Source: Typha latifolia
Lineage: Eukaryota > Streptophyta > Magnoliopsida > Poales > Typhaceae
DNA: 64,000 bases
Reading direction: 5' to 3'
NCBI GenBank assembly: GCA_019914945.1
Contig: CM034101.1
Coordinates: 14,023,188 to 14,087,187 of the forward strand
How positions within the stretch are numbered: the first letter of the stretch is position 1; each line of letters begins with the position of its first letter. The notes beneath the pieces were generated by a model that did no database searches, was not told the DNA's origin, and saw only the letters and a program-made list of their open reading frames with translations. The translations under genes and the position numbers were made by a program. Positions 13,360 through 26,275 of the stretch are shown here, in pieces.

Positions 13360-16300
13360 TTTTATTTGCCTCTTTGCTCTTCATGTCATAATGGTAGGTC
13401 AGCACTAGATTAACTAAGCCAGGACTTTTTGGTTCATCATCCTGTAAATTGTTAATTATTCCAAACGAGGACAACTGAAATTTTGGTGTCACACTTATTG
13501 TGCAGCAGATAGATTGGAGAAAACCAACCTTGCCATATATAATTGATTATAGCCAGAAAAGTAATAGATTCAACCCGATATTTCTCTTGATTAAATTTAG
13601 GAACCAGTGCGAACTGCACTGTCAGTTCTCTGTCTATGTTGCACTGAATGGTGATAGCTTTCTAGGAAGTGGCCTAACACTGCTCTATTACAATTTTGCT
13701 TACTTCCCCAAAAAGCTAAGATATTCGCATGTGAAGATGAGCACCTCCTGTTTGATTCCAGGTGCCGTGACAAGCAGAGGAAAGAAGCTTCTCGGCTTCA
13801 GGCTGTCAATAGAAAATTAACAGCCATGAACAAGCTTTTAATGGAAGAAAATGAGCGCTTGCAGAAGCAGGTCTCCCAGTTAGCTCATGAGAATGCATTC
13901 ATGAAGCAACAACTACAAAAGGTCAGTTTTCACTATTAACCGGTAGATCCCTGATATTTGTGATCAATTCTGGATTAGTCTGATTGTACTGCTAGCAGCA
14001 GAGTTGCATTTCTATGGTTAATCTGTATCCATAATTCCATATTAGAATGCTGTATGTGCTTTTTTTTAAAAATTAAAATGCCTACTTATCAATCTTGATA
14101 ACATAACAAGAGTAGGTTTACTGACATTGTTTGCCAGTGATGCAAGCCTCTTACTTTTACTATGTTTTTTTTTAAAATCTGTTGCAATTTTATGCAGACT
14201 TCACTAGCCATAGATACAAGTTGTGAATCGGTCGTAACTACTCCACAAAATCCTCTAAGGGATACAAGTAATCCTGCTGGGTAGAATCCTTTCTTCCTTT
14301 TTTTTTTTTGACTGAATGCTGGGTACATACAAATTAAATGTACAACTTTGCTGTTCTTCTAATGGCCTTTCTTTTCCTTTAGACTTTTGTCCATTGCAGA
14401 GGAGACCTTGGCAGAGTTCCTTTCAAAGGCTACAGGGACGGCTGTCGAATGGGTCCAGATGCCTGGGATGAAGGTACTTTTATGAAAAGTCAGATAACAA
14501 ATTCTTTCACAATTTTGCATGATACACGGGGGCTGTAATTCTTTGGGGAATCTCGGCTGTGCTTAATCTATACTAATTGTTTGCCTCTTTCCTGATCAGC
14601 CTGGTCCGGATTCAGTTGGGATTGTTGCTATTTCACATGGTTGCAGTGGGGTGGCTGCACGAGCCTGTGGTCTAGTGAATTTAGAACCAACAAAGGTAAG
14701 TCCATATTTAGCTATATTGGAAACCAAAATTCTTGTTGGTTCTTTTAAATTTAGCCTTTGAGAAATTGATAATGGTTAAAAGTAGATGCCATTTTGATGG
14801 ACTGGATGAAAATGGCCGGCCAGATGCAACATCTGTCACTTCATTTTAACCCAGATTCTTGTGCATTTGCCTTCTCCATTCTTCTACTGTCTCCGTCTTT
14901 ATTGTCATTCTGAGACAAACGGCTGAGCCTCTAGTTCTTTTGATGTTGATAATAAGTAGTGGCAATGCTGTGGTGAGCATCTAATTAAATTGGGCATTCA
15001 AGATGTTGAAAAGAAAACAAAGTCGCACAGCCTTTCTGTTAGCTTATTTATGACATAAAGGTTATATGAATGCAGATTGTGGAGGTCCTGAAAGATCGCC
15101 CTTCTTGGTTCCATGAATGTAGGAGTCTTGAAGTGTTCACAATGTTCCCAGCTGGAAATGGAGGTACAATTGAGCTTGTGTACATGCAGGTTAGGAGCAA
15201 GATATCTCACTCTTTCTATTCATCATTTGGATCTTGGTTGGATTGTCGAACTTTTTGCCTTATAGTTTTGTCATTCTTTTCGCATGATTTGAACTTTCTG
15301 TCAATCTAAATCAGATGTATGCTCCAACTACATTAGCTCCTGGACGTGACTTTTGGACTCTTAGATACACAACAGGCCTAGAAGATGGGAGTCTTGTGGT
15401 ATGGTTCAAGCATGTCAATAAGCTTGATGCTGTATTTATTTAATAAGCACTTGAGAGCTGTTCTTGCTAATAATGTTGTTATCTCAAGGTCTGTGAAAAA
15501 TCCTTGAGCGGTTCAGGTGGTGGCCCTAATCCGGCTACCGTGCACCAATTTATTAGGGCTGAGATGCTTCCTAGTGGTTATTTAATTCGGCCATGTGAGG
15601 GTGGGGGCTCAATTGTCCACATTGTTGACCACTTGGATTTTGAGGTGCATTCTTAAATCCTAATATGTAGCTTTTGGCCATGTCCATATTATTGAAAGGT
15701 TTTTATTTTGTTCTCTTTGAAACTCCAAAATTATGTTCCTTTTGCTTCAGGCATGGAGTGTACCTGAAGTACTACGACCACTTTATGAATCATCCATGGT
15801 AGTGGCTCAAAAAATGACGACTGCGGTATGTAATCAATTTGTAAATTACAATAGTGTTTATTTATCTTAATTTATTTTCCAATTAGTAAATTGAAAATCT
15901 GATGTCTACTAATGCCCTGTTTGTTTTCTGGTTAGGGGAAAAACCTACAATAGATAATCTAATTTCTTATGTTTAAAATTGAACCTCTAATCTAGTTTGG
16001 GGTAATTTGATGTTAGTTTGTAAACTAGAATAATGATGCAATAATTATGTTTCATGTGACATAAATTTGAGATAAAAGTAGAATAAGAAGTAAAAATTAA
16101 CTCAAATACCTTTAATTTGACAGAAATTTAAATTTAAATGTTATCGTTTCTTCTAGGTAAGAAATAGTTACTTGTAGGTATGCAATCATGGATCTAAAAT
16201 TTGTCGATCCGACTAGATCGGCCGTAACTAATCTTGATCCGGACCGAAACTAGTTGGTTGATTGGTTTTAGTCTGGGATTGGCTGTATCAGTCGGTTTCG

Positions 16301-19300
16301 ACTGTATCGGCAGAAAACAATAATATCGGTTGAAATTGCTTTTGTTTTTAAAAAAATCATGTTGAATCTAAAATGTATCTAACCTAGAAGATATTAGTAA
16401 TTTATGTCATCAACTATCTTCTTTTTAAAATTTAAAATTTTAACTTCTATCTCTCACATGCACACTCCTCTTACTCACACTTCACCGAGCACATTTGACG
16501 GTCTATTTGGTGAGCTCCGCCAGCTAGTCCGCACCTTGGTAAATTTGAATGAGTTTTTTTTTCTCATTTCTCATTTCCCTCTTTCTCTTCATGTTGCTCT
16601 TCAGTAGTAATCTAATTAAATTCATGTTGCTCTTCAGTATAAAAATTTATCTAATTAAATTCAAAATTTATTATAGTTTTAAGTGAGTTTTTTCTTTAAT
16701 TTTTAGGCTTCATATATGACTAATTTTTATTTTCTCAAATTTCTGTTATTTTTTATAAATTTTTTAAAAAAATTCTGCATTTGAAATAATATTTAGAATT
16801 TTATGTAATTAAAAAGTGTCAAATCCGATACGAGCGGCCGATACATATCGTTTTTTCTAGCAACCAATTCCGATCCCGATATCGAGTTTCAGAAACTTGT
16901 ATGCAATACATACTTAAGTAAGAAATGAGATATGTTAGGTTGTAGTAGGGAGGAGATGAGATTTTTGAAAATAATTTAGTCAAATCAAGGGTAAAATTAT
17001 AATTGGACTTATGTGTGGAATAATTTGAATAGTGTTTAATCTATAGTATGTATAATTTGATGTTTGGTTACAAATTTAGAATAGTGTTCCTTAATCTAGA
17101 TAGGAATAAAAAGATAACGTAGAACCAAATGAGAGCTCAGATAGATTCACCGCCTAATCATCTTGACAAACTTGAACTTCTCTTTGGTTGCTAAAATAAG
17201 TATATTGGCTGAGGTTATTTTCAGATCACCCAAGAATTATACCACTATGCCACATTCAAAGAAGTCCTTATTAACATTTGAAATGTCATATCATTCTTTA
17301 GTGATGTTGGCATGTCGTAGATCCTGAATCAAGTTAGCTAATATGAATGGTATCAATGTATTCTGACAGATGTTTAGATAACTTATTAAAATTGTTATCC
17401 TTAAAGGCACTGCGTCATATCAGACAAATAGCACAGGAAACAAGTGGTGAAGAGGTGTATACCTTGGGTAAGCAGCCTGCTGTTTTGCGAACTTTTAGCC
17501 GAAGATTGAGCAGGTGAGTTCTACTGATAAGTTGTATTTTACAGAATTTACTCTCGTGATTTTGCTTATGCTTATATTTGATTAATTAATATGCATGCGA
17601 GGCTGTACCATTAAATCATTAATACCATAATCTTTTGTGAGATGAATATTTTCTAAGTTTTTCCCCTATTCCTTGCCAGAGGGTTTAATGATGCTATCAA
17701 TGGATTTAATGACGACGGCTGGTCGCTTATGGGTAGTGATGGTGTGGAAGACATAATAATTGCAGCGAATCCAACTAAGAAGTTCAGGGCTGATGCCAAT
17801 TCTGCCAGTACCTTCTCAGTGGCTGGCGGTATTATCTGTGCCAAGGCATCCATGCTTCTCCAGGTGAGCTTGAACATATACTGCAAGTCATCCTAGGTTT
17901 AATTTCTCTTTCAATATCTCCTATTCTTTAGTTTGTAGTTATTCTTAATTACTTTTCTATTGCTGAAGTTGGCAACCTTTTCTTGTTCTGTATCTTTTTT
18001 TCCCGCTTGAACCGCAAGTTACAAGTTCCTTTTCTTCCCTGGTTACCTGTTTTAATTGAAGATGAAACTAGAACTTGGTTTCCAAAGCGAAGCCTGTACT
18101 TCCAGAATTATAGCTAATTGTTTGGAGTCTTATTTTGGTTTACGGTCATTGTAGAGTGTTCCACCAGCATTATTAGTCCAGTTCCTTCGTGAGCACCGTT
18201 CTGAATGGGCTGATTACAACATCGATGCATATTCTGCTGCTTCACTAAAGGCTGGCTCATGTTCCTCTCCTGGATTGCGACCTGCCAGATTTTCCGGGAG
18301 CCAAGTTATCATGCCACTCGCTCACACTGTGGAAAACGAGGAGGTATACTTGATTTTGAGAGTATATTTCCTTTTGCTTGTGGTCTTGCTGCTAGTAATG
18401 ATGAAGCTCATCATAGTTTGCAACGAAAAGATAACCAGTTTTCTTTGGGAAAATGTTCCAAGAATTCTCGAAAACATATATATAAAAGACTTCTTTCTGA
18501 AATAAAAACTTATTATATAATATTGGAAGTGTCTTATTGGTAGAAGCAGATGAAGTTACCACATAGTTTCTTTTGCTCTGATGATTATTAATTCATGCAT
18601 ATTAAGATTTTTAGTGTATAGATTATTAGCTTCTCACTTGAGATGATGGAGTTACTCTTCTGTTTTCTGTTGCGCTATTCTTTTAGGAGATTTGCTTGTA
18701 TTTGCAGAGCCATATGATTTGTAACTCTGATTTTTTTGCACTTTGACCTATTTATATTTTGATTTTTTTGCTTCTCATTTTCCTAAATCTTAAAATATCA
18801 TGCAGTTTCTTGAAGTAGTTCGCCTCGAAGGCCAGGCTCTTACTCAAGGTGAAGCCATTTTATCAAGAGACGTTCATCTGCTTCAGGTAATAAATGGTTG
18901 TTGTCCAATCAACTAAACTATTTCACCTTTCTGTGTCTTAATGGGCATTTCTTTCTGATTTCTGAGGAGGGTAGCATTTTTCTATGCATATAAATATTAA
19001 TACAATTAAATGAATACAAACATATGATGCAATACCACTGGATAGTGAGTAGTGATATGCTGCACGTGATTCTTAAGTTCACCTTGTAAAAAAGGTCTAT
19101 TTGTAGCATTCATGTGAATAATAATCTGTTCTTTTTTAACATTGATAATTGTGGAGAGCTGGAGATCTCTGTTTTCATTCAAGCTAATCTAGTTGAGCTT
19201 TTAGAGAAAGCTAAAACTAGGGGTGTAACTTTTGCTGATGACATGAGCATTTTCTTTTACTTACACCAGGAAGTTTGAGGAAAACATTGAACAGGAGTGG

Positions 19301-22300
19301 GATAATGAAGGGAATGTATTTATTTTCTTTCAAATAATTTTTGTTCAGAATTTGACGACTTTCTTCTCTGTGCAAGTTTGAAACCATTTATCAATTATTA
19401 TTCTAGTCAGAACATGCCTGAAGTTTCAAGTTTTGTTTCCAACTATATGAATCCTTTTCTTTGATGCCTGTGCTGTATTTTTAACTTTGATGATCAATGT
19501 GCACATTTTACTACTGATAACAAGTGTGACCTATCATCCAAAGATCAATTCTGTAGCATATCTTTTAGTTAGCATTTTTTAAAGATATTTATGTGATTAT
19601 CAACCCTCCATAGATGGTAAAGTCTTCTAGTTGGACTAATTTATTTTCTTTTTGTTGATTCATGTTTTCAGCTCCGGAGTGGGATAGATGACAATGCTGT
19701 AGGATCCTGCTTTCAGCTTGTTTTTGCACCAATTGATGAACTCTTTCCAGATGATGCTCTGTTGCTACCTTCTGGATTCCGTGTAATACCCCTTGACGTA
19801 AAGACAGTGAGCACTCACTTTCAGACTTGTATTTGCTATTCCTCTCATTTATTGGATTTCAGTTCGTATTCTTGCTAAAACTCCATTTAGTAAACTGAGA
19901 TAGTCCCATCATACTTCAGTAGCATTATTGGGAGCAAATGCAGCTTCCAATTTGCAAATTCTTTCCACACCCTTAAGATGATATTTAATATTACCATGTA
20001 TGATGGGCTGTAAATAATGTTTTCATGCATGGAAGATAGTTTCTATAAGGTGTTGATTAAATTGATTCTTTTAAAACTAGCTTATCTGATAATTACTCTT
20101 GCTCAGACCATTTAGTTCTTCCAAGTCCATACACTTGCCAAATAGCTGAAATTTCTTGTCAATTTCCAGATACTAGGGCTGCGAGAATGGACGTCTCTAG
20201 ATGCCTATATGCTTGGACATATAAACCGGCATTGCCAATTTGTTCATCAGTAATAACTAGAAACCTAACATTCGCAACAGATTGTCAAAGAGTGCATGAT
20301 ATTAGTTACTAAGCTGCACCGGCAAATAAGATTATAAGAGAATTTTACTTACAAATCATAAGAGTTGTCGCCGTGGGTGAGTTGAATACATTTCTTCTTC
20401 TAGTCAGTATATCATACCCCATGAACTAACATGAAGTTAATATAAAACAGAAAAACTTTCTAAGCAAGCAAAAGTGACAAATAATTGAATATCTGCAAAA
20501 GACTTGTAAGTAGAATATGATAATAAGTTAATAACACCCTCTGCCAAGTACTGAAATCCATTTTTTGCAGTCCTTGGACACATTTAGAGCATTGTATCAT
20601 TTGTGTGCTTCACAGCATTCCATGAATGAAGCCTGCCCATTCATTGATTAAGAAATATTTTCATTCTGCATCGCCTTTTAATTTTTTCGCACTTTGATTT
20701 CCTTTTGTTGGGTCATATTTCTGCATCAATAGTCATATTGTACAATTTTGGTTGTTGCAGGATGCTTTAGTTTCCGGTCGTACATTGGATCTAGCATCTA
20801 GTCTTGACATAGGTTCTGTGAGAAATCACTCCAGCCGAGAGGCATCTCCAACTGTTCACAACTTGCGATCAGTGCTGACAATTGCCTTTCAGTTCCCCTA
20901 TGAAGTTCACCTCCAAGATACTGTCGCTGCCATGGCCCGGCAATATGTTCGCAGCATTGTTTCTGCAGTACAGAGGGTCTCAATGGCCATTGCTCCATCT
21001 CGACCTGGACCAACTGTTGGACAGAAGCTACTTCCAGGCTCCCCTGAAGCTTCCACCCTTGCTCGTTGGATTTTCCACAGCTATAAGTAAGTTTAGGCAA
21101 CTTTGCTTAATCAGATTGTAAATGACGAGACCTTAAGTCCGCATTTGATTCTAGGTTATCTTGTTCCCTGTTTTAGATTAAGGAATGCTACTTTAGATTT
21201 GTAACCAAACATCAAATTATCTATCTTCTAGATTAGAAACACTATTCAAATTATTCCACACAAGTTCAATTACAATTGTACCCTTGATTTGACTAAAATT
21301 ATTTAAAAATTCTCTCTCCTCTCTCCTACCACCTACCTATTTCATTTTTTGCTCAAGTGTGCATTGCTTACTATAAGAAATGAGAAAACTTTAATTTCAA
21401 TATATATATATATATCAAATTAAGGGGCACCTGAATCAATTTCTACTTATTTGTACTTTTATGTTAACTTTATGTTACTTGTAATTGTTATACTACTATT
21501 CTAGTCTACAACTAAATACCAAAATTACCCTACTCTAGATTAGAGGTACAATTGGAACAACTAATCTAGTTTTTCCCTTAACTGGTTGGAGATCTTTTGT
21601 ATTATACTCCCGTATCCAAATAGAGCACCACTCTGGTTAAAGATAAGTATTTTGTTCAAAGTATAGATAGACATGACAAGTTCAAAAAGGAAAATTGGTC
21701 TACAAGAGTTATAAATAGATCAGCTACAGAAGATTTGTATACGCTGTAAGAGAAATTCTAAAACTTATGATTAATGCAATGTTTCTCTTTCTGATGTGCT
21801 ATTAAACTCATGTCCAATATTTGCAGTTATCACCTGGGGCAAGATTTGCTGAGGAGTGAGAATGACTCTGCAGAGTCCTTGCTGAAAATGCTGTGGCATC
21901 ATGAAGATGCTATTTTGTGCTGCTCATTTGAGGTATTTTCTAGATTTAAATTCCCAAGTGCAGTGAGTTCTTGAGTTGATTCTCCATTTCTCGTTTCTTA
22001 CTCTGTTGAAGTTGGTTGCTAATGAATTGCTCTAATGCATAATTGAGGGTGTTTGAAGATGTTACATATAGCTATAATATGTTGGAGTTGATGTTGTCAG
22101 GAATGAGGAAACATGATAGAAAGAGGTTGGAGATCTGATAACCTTTAATACGTCATTATGTTTCATACCTCTCTCAAGATAAATTGGATATTTGAATAAA
22201 TGGAGGGCAAACTTGATATGGCTGCTGCTTATGAATCAACTATAATGAATATTATAATGCACTAAATGCAGTATGAAAGAGATCACAAAGTAGAAGGAAA

Positions 22301-23798
22301 AAAGCATGGACATTTTTGACACTAGGTATTGCCATTTTGTAGGTGCTAGGCTACTGTATATTCATATGTTTTGTTAGCTAGGGACTAGTATCTACACAAG
22401 AAGTGATTTTTATGCCATTTTTTTTAGTAATAGCAGCTTTAATATTGTCTGGATGCCTGGGAAATGGAACATTAGGTCTTGGGAAGTTTCTGCTCCAGAT
22501 GAGCTTCCATATTATTTTTACTGCATAGCTGTTGACAAGAATTAACAATATGCCTAAGAGGATCAGATGAGTTTTTCTATTTGGCAATGATGAATAGTAT
22601 GACCGGGCCCCCTTTCAACTGAAAGTTTGGATATGTTGAGCACCTTAAGGGTGGGTAGAGGTTCCTACCTAGTTGCTATAATTTGTGTGCTCATCATGAT
22701 CCGTCAACTTAATGAATAATATTATTTTCAGATTCAGATTCTCACTTGCCTTGCCAATTTACAGCATAATCATTAATTTGATAAATGATCCTTTTGTTGA
22801 ACAGAACCCTTGGCACATTCTTCTAAAAGTTCTTTCACTCGTCTGTCAGTAATTCCTTCAATGGTTTTGATATTCTTATCTTAGATCCTTCATTCTTCCA
22901 GGTGCAGCCAGTTTTTACCTTTGCCAATCAGGCAGGTCTTGACATGTTAGAAACATCACTGGTGGCCTTACAGGATATTTCACTGGATAAAATCTTTGAT
23001 GAAACTGGGCGACAAGCACTATGCTCTGAGTTTGCAAAATTGATGGAACAGGTAATTCTTCTTTCATGTCCATCAAGAAGCTTGTAATTGCTATCTGCTT
23101 ATTAAAGGTTTTACAAGAAGACCCACTGGGGGTCATTTTTAATTGTTTACCAGCTTTACTAGCTTCTATTAATTTCTTTTTTTTAATTGTCAATTATATA
23201 TCAGGCTATCAGCTATATATATATATATCAATTTTGCATGATAAATCTCATTGTCTTTGCATACAATCTTGTTTGTAGTCAAGACTATAATGATATTGAC
23301 TTGAAACTGTCGGTGCCTGTGATTCATGTGATTCAATCATGCAGTTTAAAACCTATTTTGTCATGGAGTTGCAAGTCGCCGTCTCCTTACGTAATTAGGC
23401 TTGCTGACCAGTTATACATTAAAAAGATCAACTACCACGTATTCACCTACCAGAATTTGTTAATTCTCAGTCGACAAGTTATCCAGTTCATCTTTAAAGC
23501 TACTCTGTGAAATTTCCCATGCATCTGTTAAATTATTTCATCTATCATACTTACAAGTAGGATTTTTTTTTGTTGCACCTAGAGTTTTGGGACAATAAAA
23601 GAAATCCATGACCGAAAACTCATCCGGTTCCTTTCTCTCCTTCTGTCTCAGGGCTATGTGTACCTTCAAGCTGGCGTTTGCTTGTCAGGGATGGGCCGCA
23701 GTGTTGCCTACGAGAAGGCAATCACATGGAAAGTCCTCAGTGAAGACAACTCCTTCCACTGTCTAGCCTTCTGTTTCATAAACTGGTCCTTTGTATAA
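12978..23798 (+). CDS. REV: class III HD-ZIP transcription factor, REVOLUTA subfamily (837 aa, 18 exons)
   Basis: Nuclear regulator of the family controlling organ polarity, meristems and vascular patterning. Exons: 12978-13207, 13762-13921, 14198-14280, 14383-14473, 14600-14695, 15076-15189, 15315-15398, 15489-15644, 15751-15825, 17407-17513, 17680-17863, 18155-18343, 18806-18886, 19672-19806, 20761-21086, 21827-21932, 22902-23051, 23652-23798. All have GT/AG borders and matching phases and total 2514 nt. Domains: homeodomain about 23-85 (KVWFQNRR), leucine zipper 86-125, START about 160-375, C-terminal MEKHLA about 690-836, ending INWSFV. RCRDKQ after the homeodomain, RSLEVFTMFPAGNGGTIELV and the length (Arabidopsis REV is 842 aa) place it with REV rather than PHB/PHV or HB8/HB15. 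The ATG at 12978 is the first in-frame ATG; an extension to 12933 would need TTG. Post-transcriptional control by miR166 is expected from the site across exons 4/5. Introns 9 and 15 carry MITEs. Confidence 0.95.
13296..13357. repeat. (TA)n microsatellite in intron 1 of the REV-like gene
   Basis: About 30 TA units with one C interruption near the left end, 90 bases after the intron 1 donor. Likely length-polymorphic. Confidence 0.95.
14463..14609 (+). promoter_or_regulatory. miR165/166 target site split by intron 4 of the REV-like gene
   Basis: Exon 4 ends with CTGGGATGAAG (14463-14473) and exon 5 begins with CCTGGTCCGG (14600-14609). Joined, they form the 21-nt class III HD-ZIP miR166 site encoding the QMPGMKPGPD segment of START. 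Against standard miR166 I count two mismatches at the miRNA 3' end and two G:U pairs, within the known tolerance. The site exists only in spliced RNA. Confidence 0.95.
15914..17137 (+). mobile_element. MITE copy 1 (intron 9 of the REV-like gene), carrying a nested insertion
   Basis: The left part (from GCCCTGTTTG at 15914) and right part (to about 17137, AACCAAATGAGAGC) match, in inverted orientation, the element at about 21139-21625 in intron 15 of the same gene. Shared blocks include CAAATCAAGGGTA, GGAATAATTTGAATAGTGTTT, TTTGATGTTTGGTTACAAAT and TCCTTAATCTA. The ends form imperfect inverted repeats around the core xTTTGGTTCT. No coding capacity and no clear target duplication. A separate 713-bp element interrupts it (16187-16899), so the original copy is about 500 bp. 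Confidence 0.75.
16187..16899. mobile_element. nested hAT-like nonautonomous element, 713 bp
   Basis: The octamer TATGCAAT directly flanks both ends (16179-16186 and 16900-16907), the signature of hAT-superfamily insertion. The ends start CATGGATCTAAAATTTG and, in reverse complement, CAAGTTTCTGAAACTCG: 11 of 17 positions agree. Subterminal GATCGGCCG / CGGCCGAT blocks add further inverted symmetry. The interior holds a short tandem duplication (TTCATGTTGCTCTTCAGTA twice, about 16587-16640) and no transposase. Because it lies inside MITE copy 1, it is the younger insertion. Confidence 0.75.
21139..21625 (-). mobile_element. MITE copy 2 (intron 15 of the REV-like gene), inverted relative to copy 1
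   Basis: The reverse complement aligns over its length with MITE copy 1 minus the nested element, including the blocks listed for copy 1. The termini, GTCCGCATTTGATTCTAGG on the left and the reverse complement of ATCCAAATAGAGCA on the right, match the family's end consensus. About 490 bp, noncoding. Confidence 0.75.
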
Positions 23799-26037
23799 GT
23801 TTATATATTGTCTCTCTCTGATTTAGGGTAAAGCTAGAAGTTCCATTTTTGTATGTTCGAAAGGGCGCCAGATGCCTGCCTTCATTTGTCCATTAACCAT
23901 GTCCCTATATCCTTACAGAGGTAAATTGTAAGAGATTTCGATCAATGGCATTTTGTAATGACTCTTGGAAATCCCACATCAGTTCATAAATGTTATTTTG
24001 GAGTTTCTCCTGCATCACCCTGTAAACTTCAAAGCTATGTTATAACTATTTCGTGCTTTCTCCTATCAATGCTAGAACAGATTAGTATTAAAAAAAAGAC
24101 TAGTTTACAGCATTAGTTTTAGACGTTACTGAGATATTCACATTTTAATTGTCATGACGACAAAAATACCACCTCGTTTGTTAATAATTAATCCAACAGC
24201 AAACGACGTCGACGTATGAGTTCGACGTGCCGTGTCCAAAAGCAACACATATAATTTAGCTATGGCATTACACTCAGTTTGTTGTTTACCTACAAACTAT
24301 ATTCGATCCTTTCCTTTCGTTGTATAATCTAAGGTCGTTGTATAATCTAAGAGTCCGTGAGCTGTTTATAAGCTAGACAAAGACACCGACCAGTCCATAA
24401 GGGGGTCGTTGTATAATCTAACTCTCTCGAGGCAAGGCGAGCACACTGTGACTCGTTTGTTTGTAGGAAAAGTTGATTTAGTTATTCAATCTATAAAGTT
24501 ACCTGAAGGATTTCTCTTTGTCTGGCCTAAGATTAGCCTACGACTTATGCCTTAAAAAAAAGAAAAAAAAGAAAATCAAATGACAATGGGTCAAGTCTAT
24601 TTGCATATCATATGTACTTATGAGAATGAGAATTTTAAGTACTGATAGAGGGAAATGATTTCTTAAAGTACAACACTGATGAAACTATTCTAGAAAATAC
24701 TACAATAAGGAAATTGTTATCTAAGATATAGATTCTTAATAATAAATTAGTTTCCCTTGTCAGAGAAATTGTTATCTCATTATCACTAGTGTTTCTCTAT
24801 AAAACGTTCTCTCCGAAACCAATTTATACTAATGCACAATTGTTTTCTATATAAAACTCTTTTGAGGGAAAACTATTTATAAACTATTATATAAACAATT
24901 GAAATTGAAATTTGGAGTAGCTATCATCTTTTCTTGCAATTTTGAGCATAGTTTGCTATAGAAAATATCAATGCTAATTCAACCCATAGATTTTTTTTCA
25001 TACGTTCATAATAACATACTTTATGACCAAAACAAAAAACTCAATGCAAAGTTACAAGAATATAAAATTTTCTTTATATTTTAGCTCATATATACATATA
25101 TATATATTCATATGAGGTCCGATTAAACTCCTTCAGAATCATTACGTTAATTTCTCTTTCATCTTTAAGATGTTATATTATACATCCAAAATAAACTTTT
25201 AGTTACTAGTTATTTCCTTCTAAATACAATATTTCAATATTTTAGTATTTTGTTAAGCAAATTATTTTAGTAAGTTAAAAAAGGCTTTAATTTTCATTGC
25301 TTTCAGAATAAATCACTTTTTCCAGAAGAAGTGCAAATTTATAAAAAGCCTTCCAGGAGAGCGTTTTATTAATTATTTTTTCTCACAGTTTCTCATTGTA
25401 TTAAAAAATTAATTAATCTACTAAGAATTACTGTCTCAGACAACAAATTAATTTCTTGTTATAAGTAGTTTGAAAATAATTTGGACAATATTATACTTTG
25501 ATAAATAATTATCGATGTAGCAGTACTTAATTAGGTCAATAACCCATAATGCTATATCTTCTTTTTTTATTCATGCCATACATTAATTATGCCTCCTAGG
25601 AAAATTAAGTTATAATTATACTATAATTCTCTACTACATAAAAAAAAAGAGAATTCTTCTTAATCATACTATATAAAACATGAGCTAACAGATCTAACTA
25701 AATTCAATTTGGAGGAGGATATATTTGAGTTTATCCTAGTTTGTGTGGCCAACTCTAGAAATTAATAGGAAGCACTACTCCCAATTAATCGGCCATGCAT
25801 ATATGTAGATATGTATAATATAATTGTGGCTCACTGTAATGAGTTTTTGATCAAACTAAACCCATCTCAAATATTTTTACACAAATAGACCGTTCCTCCG
25901 AAACTTAATATTAGCATTTATATTATATATATAAGTTAATGAAATAAAATTTAATTTTATCAACGATTTATATATATATATATCACTAAATTTATAGTTG
26001 TCACATAAAATATCGATCATATTAACATTTTATATAT

Positions 26038-26275
26038 AACAAGAAGACGACGTAATTGTTAGCATTTTTTTCTTAGATAAAACACCGATAAATTTATCAA
26101 TTTACCGTAGCTACAGTGAAATAGATTCAGTTTGGTATTAAATTTCTACCGTATATAAAGAAAACAGACGAACTTGTTAGCATTTTTTTTTAAAATAAAA
26201 TATTAATAAATGCAGTGTTTTATTGTGGCTACAGTGAAATATAGACACATTTTGGTATCAAATTTAAGATAGATT
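26038..26275. repeat. diverged tandem duplication, two units of about 115-120 bp
   Basis: Both units share, in order, GACGA/GACGAA, TTGTTAGCATTTTTTT, an A-rich stretch with ATAAAT, GTGGCTACAGTGAAATA (GTAGCTACAGTGAAATA in unit one) and TTTGGTATnAAATTT. Unit one runs about 26038-26157 and unit two about 26158-26275. Confidence 0.65.
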
